Below are positions 15,273 to 23,608 of a stretch of DNA of 51,008 nt, in pieces. The notes below the pieces were generated by a model. It was given only the letters and a program-made list of their open reading frames with translations. It was not told the origin of the DNA and searched no databases. The stretch is from positions 1 to 51,008 of the forward strand of contig CANGZP010000007.1 in NCBI GenBank assembly GCA_947458475.1, given 5' to 3'. The translations under genes were made by a program, and so were the position numbers. Every line of letters begins with the position of its first letter. The first letter of the stretch is position 1. The stretch comes from Cyclobacteriaceae bacterium (lineage in GTDB: Bacteria > Bacteroidota > Bacteroidia > Cytophagales > Cyclobacteriaceae).

Positions 15273-16421
15273 TTACAGCAAATTAAATCCTCCTTTTATT
15301 AGCACTACAACGGTAGAATCTAAAGCCGACTCGGTCGAAATTGCTCGGTAATGCTTGCCTTTTGCTCCTGGAGTTACCTTGATCTTTTGTAAGGTAAAGG
15401 CGCCAGCACTTTTTGATTTCTGAACCAATATGTAATGGTCCTTCCCTACTTCAATAATCGATTCTTCAGGGACAGCCAAAGACCGCTGGGGATCCAACTG
15501 AATGCGTGCTTGCAAAAACATGCCTGGAGTCAATTTCGCTTCCTCCTTTTCATCCAGCAGGTCTGCATGCACGTTGATCTGTCGCTGGGCATTGATGGAC
15601 TTGCCCACAACTTTTATCTTTGCCTTGAGCACCTCATTCGGACTATCTGGGCTTGTAAATTCGACTACTTGACCAATATGAACCTTGCTCGCGTCCTTTT
15701 CAAAAAGAACCAACTCCACATGTATGTGTTCCTTGCTCATCAAGGTAAGCGCCTTTGCCGCAGGTGGCAAAAATTGACCTGGAACCGCCAGCACCTCTTC
15801 CACAAATCCTGAGATCGGCGAGGGAACTGAAATTTTACTCCGCATGGTAGCTGGTGTCAACCCATCTGCATTGATCCCAAGCATCGCCAATTGCTTTTTT
15901 AAACTCTGTGCTTTTGCTGAGGCCGCATCGTAGTCAGCAGCAGCTTTTAGAAAATTTTTCTGTGCTGAGATCTGCTCTTGCGCCAAGGTCTTCTGCCTTT
16001 CCCATTCCGCTTTGAGGTAAGCCAACTGGCTATTTATCTCTAAAAAATCTTGTTGCAAACGAAGAAAATCAGGATTCTCCAGCGTAAACAAGACTTCTCC
16101 CTTTCGAACTTCTTGTCCTTCGATCAACTTCAAATCTTGAACATATCCCCCAAAGTAGGTGGTGATCTCTCGCATCCCTTCTACTGGAATTTGCACAGTT
16201 CCCTGAACTTGAATTTCCTCAGAAAAATCGCCCGTATGTACTGGGCCCCACTCCATCTTCATGGTTTTGAATTGCTCTTCGGTTAGCTCTATTTCTGTGG
16301 TTTGTTCGGGCGCTTCGCTGACCTCAATCCCTCCGTCTGAAGAATCGTTTTTTGAACAGGAAGCAAGCAAAAACAACCCAAAAATTAGCCCTGCTGAAAA
16401 GAATATATTTCTAGATTTCAT
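15273..16421 (-). CDS. RND efflux periplasmic adaptor lipoprotein (CzcB/CusB type)
   Basis: This 382-residue membrane-fusion protein links the inner-membrane RND pump to the outer-membrane channel. It has a lipoprotein signal with lipobox LASC (LFLLASCSKN). A barrel-sandwich hybrid/lipoyl half is seen at VQDLKLIEGQEVRKGEVLFTLE, followed by an alpha-hairpin coiled coil (about 110–180) and the second lipoyl half (ISVPSPISGFVEEVLAVPGQFL). A beta-barrel and membrane-proximal domain complete it. The start codon overlaps the end of the fused pump gene upstream by 4 bp, so the two are translationally coupled. No His- or Met-rich metal-binding tail is seen. Confidence 0.92.
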   Translation of the reverse strand: MKSRNIFFSAGLIFGLFLLASCSKNDSSDGGIEVSEAPEQTTEIELTEEQFKTMKMEWGPVHTGDFSEEIQVQGTVQIPVEGMREITTYFGGYVQDLKLIEGQEVRKGEVLFTLENPDFLRLQQDFLEINSQLAYLKAEWERQKTLAQEQISAQKNFLKAAADYDAASAKAQSLKKQLAMLGINADGLTPATMRSKISVPSPISGFVEEVLAVPGQFLPPAAKALTLMSKEHIHVELVLFEKDASKVHIGQVVEFTSPDSPNEVLKAKIKVVGKSINAQRQINVHADLLDEKEEAKLTPGMFLQARIQLDPQRSLAVPEESIIEVGKDHYILVQKSKSAGAFTLQKIKVTPGAKGKHYRAISTESALDSTVVVLIKGGFNLL

Positions 16422-19400
16422 GAGATAGTGAAGTAAATAAGTTCGAGTTGATTGAGTAAATAATCCCGCTTGGCCTGTAGGTACTGCAGGTCTAGGGATT
16501 GAGAATTTTCGATAAGTTGTACGTACTGGATAAAATCAATTTCTCCTTCAGCAAAGGAGCGAATTGCCTGCTCACGCAACTGTTCACTCAATTGCTTTCC
16601 TTCCGTCTCGTAGTACTGAATGACGGACAGCTGCTGGGCTAAAGTAGATTGAAGTGCGCGAGATTGACTTTCTAAGCGAGATTGAAAATTGACTGCCTCC
16701 AACTCCAGTTGCTGCTGCACGCTTTTGCTAGATTTCACCTTGGCAGATTGGGCACCGAAAAATAGCGGGATACCGAGCCCCACTTCGAAACCAGGATAAA
16801 TTTTTGAGCCAGCAGCAAGGTTTGTCCCTCGGAATAAATTGACCTTTACATCAGGTAGAAATGCCTGTTGCTCTACTCTAGTTTGGAACAATGCCTGTTG
16901 CTTGCCAGCCTCATACCAGGAAATACCGGGATGTCCCTCCTGAGAATTCACATCGGCTAAAATCACAGGTTTGGAGGAAATAGTGAGCTCACCCTCACCC
17001 TCACCCTCCCACTGGATCAGGCTGGCCAATTGAATCAAGGCCTTCTTCTTTTCACTTTGAGCCTCCGATTTACGAAGACCTATTTCTTTTTGTTTACTCT
17101 CGGCCGTCAGCTTTTCAAGCAGCGTAGCATCGCCTGTTTCTAATCGCCTTGAAGCCGCTCGAGCAAAAGAAACAAACAGACTATCTAGATAGTCAAACCT
17201 TTTCTCCAATTCCATCCAATACTGGGCCTGAACATATAAGCTGCTTACTTCCTTCTTTAGCGCACGCACATCCAGCTCTAGCCGGGCTTCTTCCTGCCGC
17301 TGGCCTGCTTTTAAATAATTCTTTTGGGTAGCATAGACACTGGGGAATTCAAGACCTTGACGGATGCCCCAAACTCGGTTGAACACCCCGTTTTCGGCAA
17401 TGTCGTTTTGATCCTGCGCATGGTACACTTCCGTTCGCCCCAGATTCCAGGCTGTACCAGTCATGGCCTGAACCGACTCTAGTCGCTTTTGGGAGGCCTG
17501 TAAGCGTGGGTTTTGCTTTTCAGCACGGGTAAGTGCTTCCTCTAAGGTCAATTCCTTGGTGTCCTGTGCCCAGGAAAAAGCAAGTGGAGCAAGTACAAAC
17601 AAAAGAACCAAGGCTTCCTTTTTAGGAAGCGGAACGGTAGTGTTCGTTTTTCTAGAATTGAACAAGACATAAAGCACAGGAAGGACCACCAAGGTCAGTA
17701 GGGTGGCAGAAATAAGGCCGCCCACAACCACGGTAGCCAATGGACGCTGCACTTCTGCCCCTGCGGAACCAGATAGCGCCATCGGCAAGAAGCCTAAAGC
17801 TGCTGCCGAAGCAGTCAGGAGGACGGGACGCAAGCGCTCGGCAGCGCCTACAGTCACAAGTTCGCGTAGGGAAGTAAATCTAGAAGCCATGGATTTAAAG
17901 TGTTCAATCATCACAATGCCATTGAGAACCGCAATACCAAATAGGGCAATGAACCCAACTCCAGCAGAAATACTGAAAGGCATGTCCCGAAGCCAAAGCA
18001 AGACCACGCCTCCAATGGCGGAAAACGGAATCGCGGTGTAAATCATAAAGGCATCTCGAACGGAAGAAAAAGCGAAATACAACAGCACAAAAATCAAGAT
18101 CAGTGCGATGGGCACAGCTATTAAGAGGCGATTTCTAGCCTGTTGCAAATTTTCAAATTGACCCCCATAATCCACTCGGTATCCCTCAGGAATGGTGATT
18201 TTGGTTTTCACAATCGCTTGAATGTCGTCTACTACGGACTGGAGGTCGCGATTTCGGACATTGACCCCTACCACCACTCTTCGTTGGGTATTGTCGCGCG
18301 AAATTTTTGCGGGTCCCTTGGTGTAACTGATTGTTGCCAATTCTGACAAGGGAATGCTTCCTCCCATGGGGAGTTGAATGGCAGCATTCTCGAGATGCTC
18401 AATATCTTTTCGATAGGGTTCATCAAAACGAACTACCAATTCAAATTGCTTTTCGCCCTCAAAGACCGTTCCTGCACTCAGCCCCGCGAATCCCATGGTC
18501 ACGACCTGATTGATCGCCTCCACATTTAAACCATATTTGGCGATTTTGGCGCGGTCGTATTCGATTTTCATCTGGGGAAGCCCATCCACTTTCTCAAGAA
18601 TAATATCTGCCGCTCCTTCTACTCCCTGGATGGCCGCTTCAATTTCTTCAGCAGTTTGCAGCAACACATCCAAGTCCTCTCCCACCACCTTGATGGCCAG
18701 ATCGGCACGAACACCCGTAATCAACTCGTTGAAGCGCATCTCGATCGGCTGGGTAAATTCATAGTCCAGACCAGGAATAGCTTCCAATGCCTTTTTAAAT
18801 TCCTCTGCCAACTCGTCTTTGGTCTCGACAGTGGTCCATTCGCTCGGAGGATGTAGCGTCACAATCACATCACTCTCCTCCATGGACATGGGATCCGTAG
18901 GGATCTCGGCCGCTCCGATACGCGTCACTACCTGCTTGACCTCAGGGAATTTCATCAGAATTCGCTCCATCTCAGTGATTGTCTCTACCGTATTGGTCAG
19001 GGTAGTACCTGTCTTTAGTACAGGCTGAATTACAAAATCTCCTTCATCTAAGGTGGGTACAAACTCCGATCCCATGCTTGAAAAAATCAAAATAACACCC
19101 ACTAGAAGACTTCCTGCTCCGATCAAAACCGCTTTGCTGTGGTCCAAAGCCCAATGCAAAACCGGCTTATAGACTTGATTTAAAAAATGAAGTAATCGGA
19201 CCGAAATGTTTTTGGGTCCTGGTACGCTGGACTTAAGAAAAATTGCAGAAACTACGGGTACATAGGTAAGCCCTAGGATCATCGCCCCGATCAAGGCAAA
19301 GCTAAACACCTCTGCCATGGGACGGAACATTTTGCCCTCCACCCCAGAAAGGGAGAGAATAGGAATGAAGACAATTATAATGATGATCTGCCCAAAAATC

Positions 19401-20758
19401 GCCGAATGCATCATCTTAGAAGATCCAGTGAATGAAATCTTATCTTTTTCTATCTGTTTATCTTGTTTAGAAAGCCCAACAAAAGCCGCCGAGGATTTGC
19501 TAAACTGAAAGGCAATGAACTCTACTATGATGACTGCGCCATCGATGATGATTCCAAAATCTATGGCACCCAAACTCATCAAGTTGGCATCAACACCAAA
19601 CAAATACATCATGGACAAGGCAAACAACAAGCTCAAAGGAATGACAGAGGCCACCACTAGTCCCGAGCGGAAATTGCCGAGCAACAAGACCACCACAAAT
19701 ACCACGATGAGGCAGCCCAAAACAAGATTCTCCACGATGGTAAACGTCGTGCGGCCAATCAACTCAGACCGATCCAAAAATCCATTGATCACAATTCCTT
19801 CCGGAAGTGTGGTTTCCATTTCTGTAATTCTCGCCTTAACACGGTCAATGGTGCCTTTACTATCTGCTCCTTTGAGCATCATCACCTGTCCCAAGACTTT
19901 CTCTCCTTGGCCATTGGCGGTGATGGCCCCAAATCGATTGGCATGGCCAAACTTCACCTCGGCCAGGTCCCGAATGTAAATGGGGCTTCCATTGCGGAGC
20001 TCCACTACGATGTTTTCGATGTCCTCCAAACTCTTGACTTGACCTTCACCACGGATAAAAAAGCTCTCGTTGGTTTTTTCAATGTAGCTACCCCCAGCGA
20101 TGGAATTGTTTTGCTGCAGCACGGCATAAACAGCCGCCAAGTCCACCTCCATCGCTTTGAGTCGCTCAGGATTGATGGCTACTTCGTATTCTTTCAGATA
20201 GCCACCCCAGGTATTGACTTCGATGACTCCTTCAATGCCAGAAAGGTTTCTTCTGACCACCCAGTCTTGGATAGTTCGCAGGTCGGTAATGCTGTACTGA
20301 TCCTCGTAACCTGGCTTGACGTCGATGATGTATTGGTAGATTTCACCCAAACCTGTCGAGATGGGTCCCATGATGGGTTTACCAAAGCCCAAAGGGATGC
20401 GTTCCTCAGCAATTTTAAGCCGCTCTGCAATCAGTTGCCTCGGTAGGTAGGTGCCCATGTCCTCCTCAAAAACCAAGGTCACTACAGATAGACCAAACTT
20501 GGAAATGGATCGAATCTCCTTGATCCCCGGAAGATTGGCCATTTCTAGCTCGATGGGATAGGTGAGAAACTTTTCGACATCCTCGGTCGCTAAATTTCGA
20601 GAGGTCGTGATGACCTGCACCTGGTTGTTGGTCACGTCAGGAACTGCACCTATGGGCAGATTGGCTAAGGAATAAATTCCAAAACCAACCCATGCTGCAA
20701 TAAACAGGGCAACTAAAAATTTATTGGAAATACTCCACTGTATGATCCGGTCAAGCAT
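16418..20758 (-). CDS. Heavy-metal RND pump (CzcA/CusA family) fused to TolC-like outer-membrane factor
   Basis: The protein has 1446 residues in two parts. Residues 1 to about 1040 are a complete heavy-metal RND transporter with 12 membrane segments in the usual 1+5 and 1+5 layout (start LDRIIQWSISNKFLVALFIA). The proton-relay region in TM4 reads DFGIIIDGAVIIVE (D400, D406, E413), the pattern I recall for divalent-cation (Zn/Co/Cd/Ni) pumps; Cu/Ag pumps carry AIG-x3-DAA. Residues about 1047–1064 form an internal signal-peptide-like segment (ALVLLFVLAPLAFSWAQ, possible cleavage before Q1065). The remainder (1065–1446) is an outer-membrane efflux protein with TolC-type heptads. Processing between the halves is likely if the channel is to reach the outer membrane. 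Such fusions are known in Bacteroidota. The adaptor follows with a 4-bp overlap. Confidence 0.93.
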   Translation of the reverse strand: MLDRIIQWSISNKFLVALFIAAWVGFGIYSLANLPIGAVPDVTNNQVQVITTSRNLATEDVEKFLTYPIELEMANLPGIKEIRSISKFGLSVVTLVFEEDMGTYLPRQLIAERLKIAEERIPLGFGKPIMGPISTGLGEIYQYIIDVKPGYEDQYSITDLRTIQDWVVRRNLSGIEGVIEVNTWGGYLKEYEVAINPERLKAMEVDLAAVYAVLQQNNSIAGGSYIEKTNESFFIRGEGQVKSLEDIENIVVELRNGSPIYIRDLAEVKFGHANRFGAITANGQGEKVLGQVMMLKGADSKGTIDRVKARITEMETTLPEGIVINGFLDRSELIGRTTFTIVENLVLGCLIVVFVVVLLLGNFRSGLVVASVIPLSLLFALSMMYLFGVDANLMSLGAIDFGIIIDGAVIIVEFIAFQFSKSSAAFVGLSKQDKQIEKDKISFTGSSKMMHSAIFGQIIIIIVFIPILSLSGVEGKMFRPMAEVFSFALIGAMILGLTYVPVVSAIFLKSSVPGPKNISVRLLHFLNQVYKPVLHWALDHSKAVLIGAGSLLVGVILIFSSMGSEFVPTLDEGDFVIQPVLKTGTTLTNTVETITEMERILMKFPEVKQVVTRIGAAEIPTDPMSMEESDVIVTLHPPSEWTTVETKDELAEEFKKALEAIPGLDYEFTQPIEMRFNELITGVRADLAIKVVGEDLDVLLQTAEEIEAAIQGVEGAADIILEKVDGLPQMKIEYDRAKIAKYGLNVEAINQVVTMGFAGLSAGTVFEGEKQFELVVRFDEPYRKDIEHLENAAIQLPMGGSIPLSELATISYTKGPAKISRDNTQRRVVVGVNVRNRDLQSVVDDIQAIVKTKITIPEGYRVDYGGQFENLQQARNRLLIAVPIALILIFVLLYFAFSSVRDAFMIYTAIPFSAIGGVVLLWLRDMPFSISAGVGFIALFGIAVLNGIVMIEHFKSMASRFTSLRELVTVGAAERLRPVLLTASAAALGFLPMALSGSAGAEVQRPLATVVVGGLISATLLTLVVLPVLYVLFNSRKTNTTVPLPKKEALVLLFVLAPLAFSWAQDTKELTLEEALTRAEKQNPRLQASQKRLESVQAMTGTAWNLGRTEVYHAQDQNDIAENGVFNRVWGIRQGLEFPSVYATQKNYLKAGQRQEEARLELDVRALKKEVSSLYVQAQYWMELEKRFDYLDSLFVSFARAASRRLETGDATLLEKLTAESKQKEIGLRKSEAQSEKKKALIQLASLIQWEGEGEGELTISSKPVILADVNSQEGHPGISWYEAGKQQALFQTRVEQQAFLPDVKVNLFRGTNLAAGSKIYPGFEVGLGIPLFFGAQSAKVKSSKSVQQQLELEAVNFQSRLESQSRALQSTLAQQLSVIQYYETEGKQLSEQLREQAIRSFAEGEIDFIQYVQLIENSQSLDLQYLQAKRDYLLNQLELIYFTIS

Positions 20759-20799
20759 AAGTCCTAGGCTAGGGTAGTGTACAAAATTCCAATACCCCC

Positions 20800-20837
20800 C
20801 TTAGGACTAACTTAGTCCATTCTTAATTTTTCCTTAA
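20800..20837 (-). promoter_or_regulatory. Four CTTA(G/A) direct repeats at 11-bp spacing: probable response-regulator binding array
   Basis: On the plus strand CTTAG occurs at 20800 and 20811, and CTTAA at 20822 and 20833. The spacing is exactly 11 bp throughout, so all copies lie on one DNA face. The array ends 41 bp upstream of the efflux pump start and overlaps the histidine kinase stop codon. OmpR/PhoB-family regulators are known to bind head-to-tail repeats of 10–11 bp, and such a regulator is encoded next door (22210–22878). The middle repeats also create the palindrome GGACTAAcTTAGTCC (20804–20818). The binding partner is inferred. Confidence 0.65.
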
Positions 20838-22213
20838 GAAGTCTCGATGAAGTCCAAACGGAAGGTGCTCCCCTTCCCTTTTTCACTGCTTACCGACAAG
20901 CGGATGGAAGATTCTTGAGCCAATTTTTTGACGATCGCCAAACCCAAACCGGTACCCGGAATTCCATGGTCTAATGCTTCTTGAACCCTAAAAAAAGGAT
21001 CGAAAATCTGCTCCAAGTACTCCGAAGCAATGCCCGTACCTGAATCCACTACTTCTATAAATGCCTCTCTTTCCTTGCCAACCCGAAGGATTACCTCCCC
21101 TCCAGGTTGGGAATACTTTACGGCATTCTCCAGGAGATTTTGCAAAATCATCTCCAAGGACTTCTCATTGGCGCACACGTAAATGGGAAGGCTCACCAAG
21201 GACTCAAATTTGATCTGCTGTGACTGCTCTGCAGAAATCGTGTCCGCCAATTCTTCCAGAAAAGTGATGAGTTCCACTTCCTCTTTCACCAAATTCTTGC
21301 CATTTTCCACCCGAGCCAAGGCCAGCAACTGGTCCAGCATGGCACTCATCCGGTCAATGCTCACCAAGGCAGTTTTTACTTTCGTCTCGTACTCTTCAGC
21401 CGATCTTGGCTTACGAATCAATACTTCTAAAGTTCCTCGCAAAACAGCTAGTGGGGTACGCAATTCGTGGGAAGCATCCGAAGTAAACTGCTTCTCTCGT
21501 TGCATGGCCTGTTCTAGACGTCCTAATAAACTATTGATAGCCCGAGTCAACTGCCCTATTTCGTCGTTGGTACCTGTTTCTGGAACACGCTCGTTTAGAT
21601 TTTGCTGGGTGATCTGATTGGTCTTCCAACTAATTTTCTCCAAGGGCTCAATGCTCTTGCCAGCCAAGTAGCGCATGCTCAAGTAGAGCGAAACGAGGAT
21701 CAAAGGATAGATCAACAGCAGTACATTTCGCAGATTGTCCAGAAGTTCACGGGAATCCTCAAATGACTTCGCCAATAACAAGTAGCCTTCTTGCTTTCCT
21801 TCGTTTAACAGTGGAATCTGACGCTGTCGCACCTCACGAGAACCGATTTTCTGGGTCCAGGCCTCTTCAGCTTTTGCTTTTTCGGGAGAAAAGGTGAGGT
21901 GATTTTCTCCCAAATTGGGAGATCGATCCATGGAATTCCCTTCCAAATCGACTATTTCGATGAAAATCGGGTTCAGTTGGAGTTGCGTATGCTCCATCTG
22001 CTTCCATTCATTCAGGTACAGAAAACGGATTTTGCCATCAACTAAAAAAATCTCCCCCTTGTGTTTATCCAGCTCTAGTTGGAGTTCCTGGTCAATGTTT
22101 CGAACTACGGTAAAGTTGGCCACCAAATAAATCAGGAGGAATACCAACGAGAAGATCAGGGCTGTGACCCAGGTCAATCTTCTTGCGATCCGCTCTTTGT
22201 AGGAGGTATTCAT
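20834..22213 (-). CDS. Sensor histidine kinase of the metal efflux locus (CzcS/CusS type)
   Basis: This is an inner-membrane sensor kinase of 459 residues. TM1 (about 15–37) and TM2 (about 162–182) flank a periplasmic sensor of about 125 residues. A HAMP linker follows (IEPLEKISWKTNQITQQNLNERVP). The phosphoacceptor His249 is in SDASHELRTPLAVLRG. The ATP-binding domain has the N box LLENAVKYS, the G1 box VVDSGTGIA and the G2 box GTGLGLAIVKKL. It overlaps the response regulator stop by 4 bp and lies directly upstream of the pump, so it very probably senses periplasmic metal. No obvious metal-ligand cluster stands out in the sensor domain. Confidence 0.92.
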   Translation of the reverse strand: MNTSYKERIARRLTWVTALIFSLVFLLIYLVANFTVVRNIDQELQLELDKHKGEIFLVDGKIRFLYLNEWKQMEHTQLQLNPIFIEIVDLEGNSMDRSPNLGENHLTFSPEKAKAEEAWTQKIGSREVRQRQIPLLNEGKQEGYLLLAKSFEDSRELLDNLRNVLLLIYPLILVSLYLSMRYLAGKSIEPLEKISWKTNQITQQNLNERVPETGTNDEIGQLTRAINSLLGRLEQAMQREKQFTSDASHELRTPLAVLRGTLEVLIRKPRSAEEYETKVKTALVSIDRMSAMLDQLLALARVENGKNLVKEEVELITFLEELADTISAEQSQQIKFESLVSLPIYVCANEKSLEMILQNLLENAVKYSQPGGEVILRVGKEREAFIEVVDSGTGIASEYLEQIFDPFFRVQEALDHGIPGTGLGLAIVKKLAQESSIRLSVSSEKGKGSTFRLDFIETS

Positions 22214-22878
22214 AAGTCTTTGGCCATGTAGCCTACCCCACGGATTGTTTGAATGTAGTCTTCCCCTTTCTTTAACTGGAGCTTTTTTCTCAAGGAATTG
22301 ATAAATACATCAATGATGCCCGTGTTGTAGTCAAAATGAATGTCCCAGACACTTTCAATAATTCGGGTTCGTCTGCATACCTTATTTTTGTTGCGCACGA
22401 GGTACTCAAGGAGAGCAAATTCCTTTTGTGTCAACGGCACTTCCTTACCTTCCAAAAGAACCAAGTGTTTTTCTGGTTCCAAGACAATGGGGCCAAGGGT
22501 CAATTTTTCTTCAGTTTGTACCTGGTTACGCATCTGAACACGAATGCGTACCAGAAGCTCTTCAAAATGAAAGGGCTTTTTGATGTAATCATTCGCCCCA
22601 TTTTGCAATCCAAAGACCGTTTCATCCACGGTATCCTTGGCCGTTAAAAAAATGATGGGGGTTGCCGGATACTCCTTGCGAAACAACCGCGTAAGTTCGA
22701 TCCCACTCATGCCCGGCACCATCCAGTCTAGCAAGAGTAAATCGTAATTGCCAGAAAGGGCCAGTTCCAAGCCCACCTTCCCATTGTCTGCCACATCCAC
22801 GGCAAAAGCTTCTTCTTCCAATCCCTGCTTTAAGAAATTGGAAATCCCTTGCTCATCTTCAACTACTAGGATTCTCAT
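22210..22878 (-). CDS. OmpR/PhoB-family response regulator (CzcR/CusR type)
   Basis: The protein has 222 residues. The receiver domain (1–118) has acidic pocket residues in ILVVEDEQG, phosphoacceptor Asp51 in LLLLDWMVPG, Thr in FLTAKD and Lys in YIKKPF. A winged-helix DNA-binding domain follows (about 125–222, with LTQKEFALLEYLVRNKNKVCRR and the wing TIRGVGYMA). It is the first gene of the regulator–kinase–pump–adaptor series. The 11-bp-spaced repeats before the pump gene are its most plausible target. An 8-bp inverted repeat lies just upstream of its own start. Confidence 0.94.
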   Translation of the reverse strand: MRILVVEDEQGISNFLKQGLEEEAFAVDVADNGKVGLELALSGNYDLLLLDWMVPGMSGIELTRLFRKEYPATPIIFLTAKDTVDETVFGLQNGANDYIKKPFHFEELLVRIRVQMRNQVQTEEKLTLGPIVLEPEKHLVLLEGKEVPLTQKEFALLEYLVRNKNKVCRRTRIIESVWDIHFDYNTGIIDVFINSLRKKLQLKKGEDYIQTIRGVGYMAKDL

Positions 22879-22884
22879 GCTGTA

Positions 22885-22909
22885 AATTTTCCCTATTTTT
22901 TGGAAAATT
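22885..22909. repeat. 8-bp inverted repeat upstream of the response regulator
   Basis: AATTTTCC (22885–22892) and GGAAAATT (22902–22909) are perfect complements separated by 9 bp, directly upstream of the regulator start at 22878. This could be an autoregulatory site or a leader hairpin; AT-richness makes chance possible. Confidence 0.35.
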
Positions 22910-23178
22910 CACGATACCTACTCAAAAAAATCGAATCAATAAAAGTCCAATTGAAAAACTGTGGGAGCTTAGGTGCGGTTGGCTTTTAGCCTACTTCTGA
23001 TTTTTTTTCTCCTTTAGGATCAAGCGTTTCCTAAAAGCTAGTTCTAGGTTTTTTGCTTAGCAAGGCTACAAAATACGCCCATTTCCATTTGCTCAAACTG
23101 TTTTCTTTTAGCAAATGTCCTGATTAAGATACCAGCCCTTCAACTGATTATTACTTTTTTTAATTCAATTATTATTTT

Positions 23179-23203
23179 TTCGTAGAATTACGAATTTTTC
23201 GTA
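23179..23203 (+). promoter_or_regulatory. BlaI/MecI-type operator with three alternating half-sites
   Basis: TTCGTA (23179), TACGAA (23189) and TTCGTA (23198) alternate in orientation, so two overlapping palindromes share the middle half-site. The array ends 33 bp before the ATG of the BlaI-like repressor. A -7-like TAATTTTA lies at 23219–23226, so the operator covers the -33 region. BlaI/MecI proteins bind as dimers to dyads containing TAC…GTA-type half-sites, so autorepression is likely. Confidence 0.65.
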
Positions 23204-23236
23204 GGATTATTAAAAACATAATTTTAGCTTAGCGTC

Positions 23237-23608
23237 ATGGAAGAATTAACACAACATGAAGAGCGTATTATGCGGATTTTTTGGAAGGAAGAACGTGCAT
23301 TGGTCAGAGTTGTATTGGAACAATTACCCGAACCCAAACCTCCCTACACGACGCTTGCTTCGTCCATCAAATTGCTGGAACGAAAAGGCTTTTTGGGACA
23401 CAAAGCATACGGTACTACTAACGAGTATTTTCCTCTCATCACGCAGGGAGAATACAGTAAGAAAAGCATCAATAGAATGGTGAATCACTTCTTTGAGGGT
23501 TCAGTAGGTAATTTCCTCTCCTTTATGGTCAAAGAAAAAGACCTTTCTGAAAAGGAAATCAAAGAAATTCAAAAGTTGATTGATGATTATGAAAACTCAA
23601 AAACATGA
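23237..23608 (+). CDS. BlaI/MecI/CopY-family transcriptional repressor
   Basis: This 123-residue winged-helix repressor starts ELTQHEERIMRIFWKEERALVRVVLEQLP, a standard BlaI N-terminus. The recognition region PPYTTLASSIKLLERKGFL corresponds to the family's YTTVxTxLxRLxxKG motif. The C-terminal part (about 75–123) is a helical dimerisation region; in this family it carries the cleavage site for the partner protease. It overlaps the downstream M56 gene by 4 bp (ATGA). No beta-lactamase gene is nearby, so the signal is unlikely to be read simply as beta-lactam resistance. Confidence 0.92.
   Translation: MEELTQHEERIMRIFWKEERALVRVVLEQLPEPKPPYTTLASSIKLLERKGFLGHKAYGTTNEYFPLITQGEYSKKSINRMVNHFFEGSVGNFLSFMVKEKDLSEKEIKEIQKLIDDYENSKT

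Larger units (their letters stand above)
22879..23236. other. 358-bp divergent intergenic region
   Basis: This region separates the divergently transcribed metal-response regulator and blaI-like gene. It holds the 8-bp inverted repeat near 22885, a 7-bp inverted repeat (TTTAGGA at 23013, TCCTAAA at 23029), and the three-half-site operator at 23179–23203. No gene or RNA gene is recognisable. Confidence 0.6.

Noticed and set aside
16988-17009. Short tandem repeat of CACCCT units
   Set aside because: It encodes an acidic Glu-Gly stretch inside the outer-membrane half of the fused efflux protein. It has no spacers and no length suggesting CRISPR or a mobile element.
19515-20446. Two overlapping open frames of 154 and 179 codons on the plus strand
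   Set aside because: They are opposite the RND pump coding region, have low-complexity Thr/Met/Ile-rich or unrecognisable translations, and have no independent promoter.
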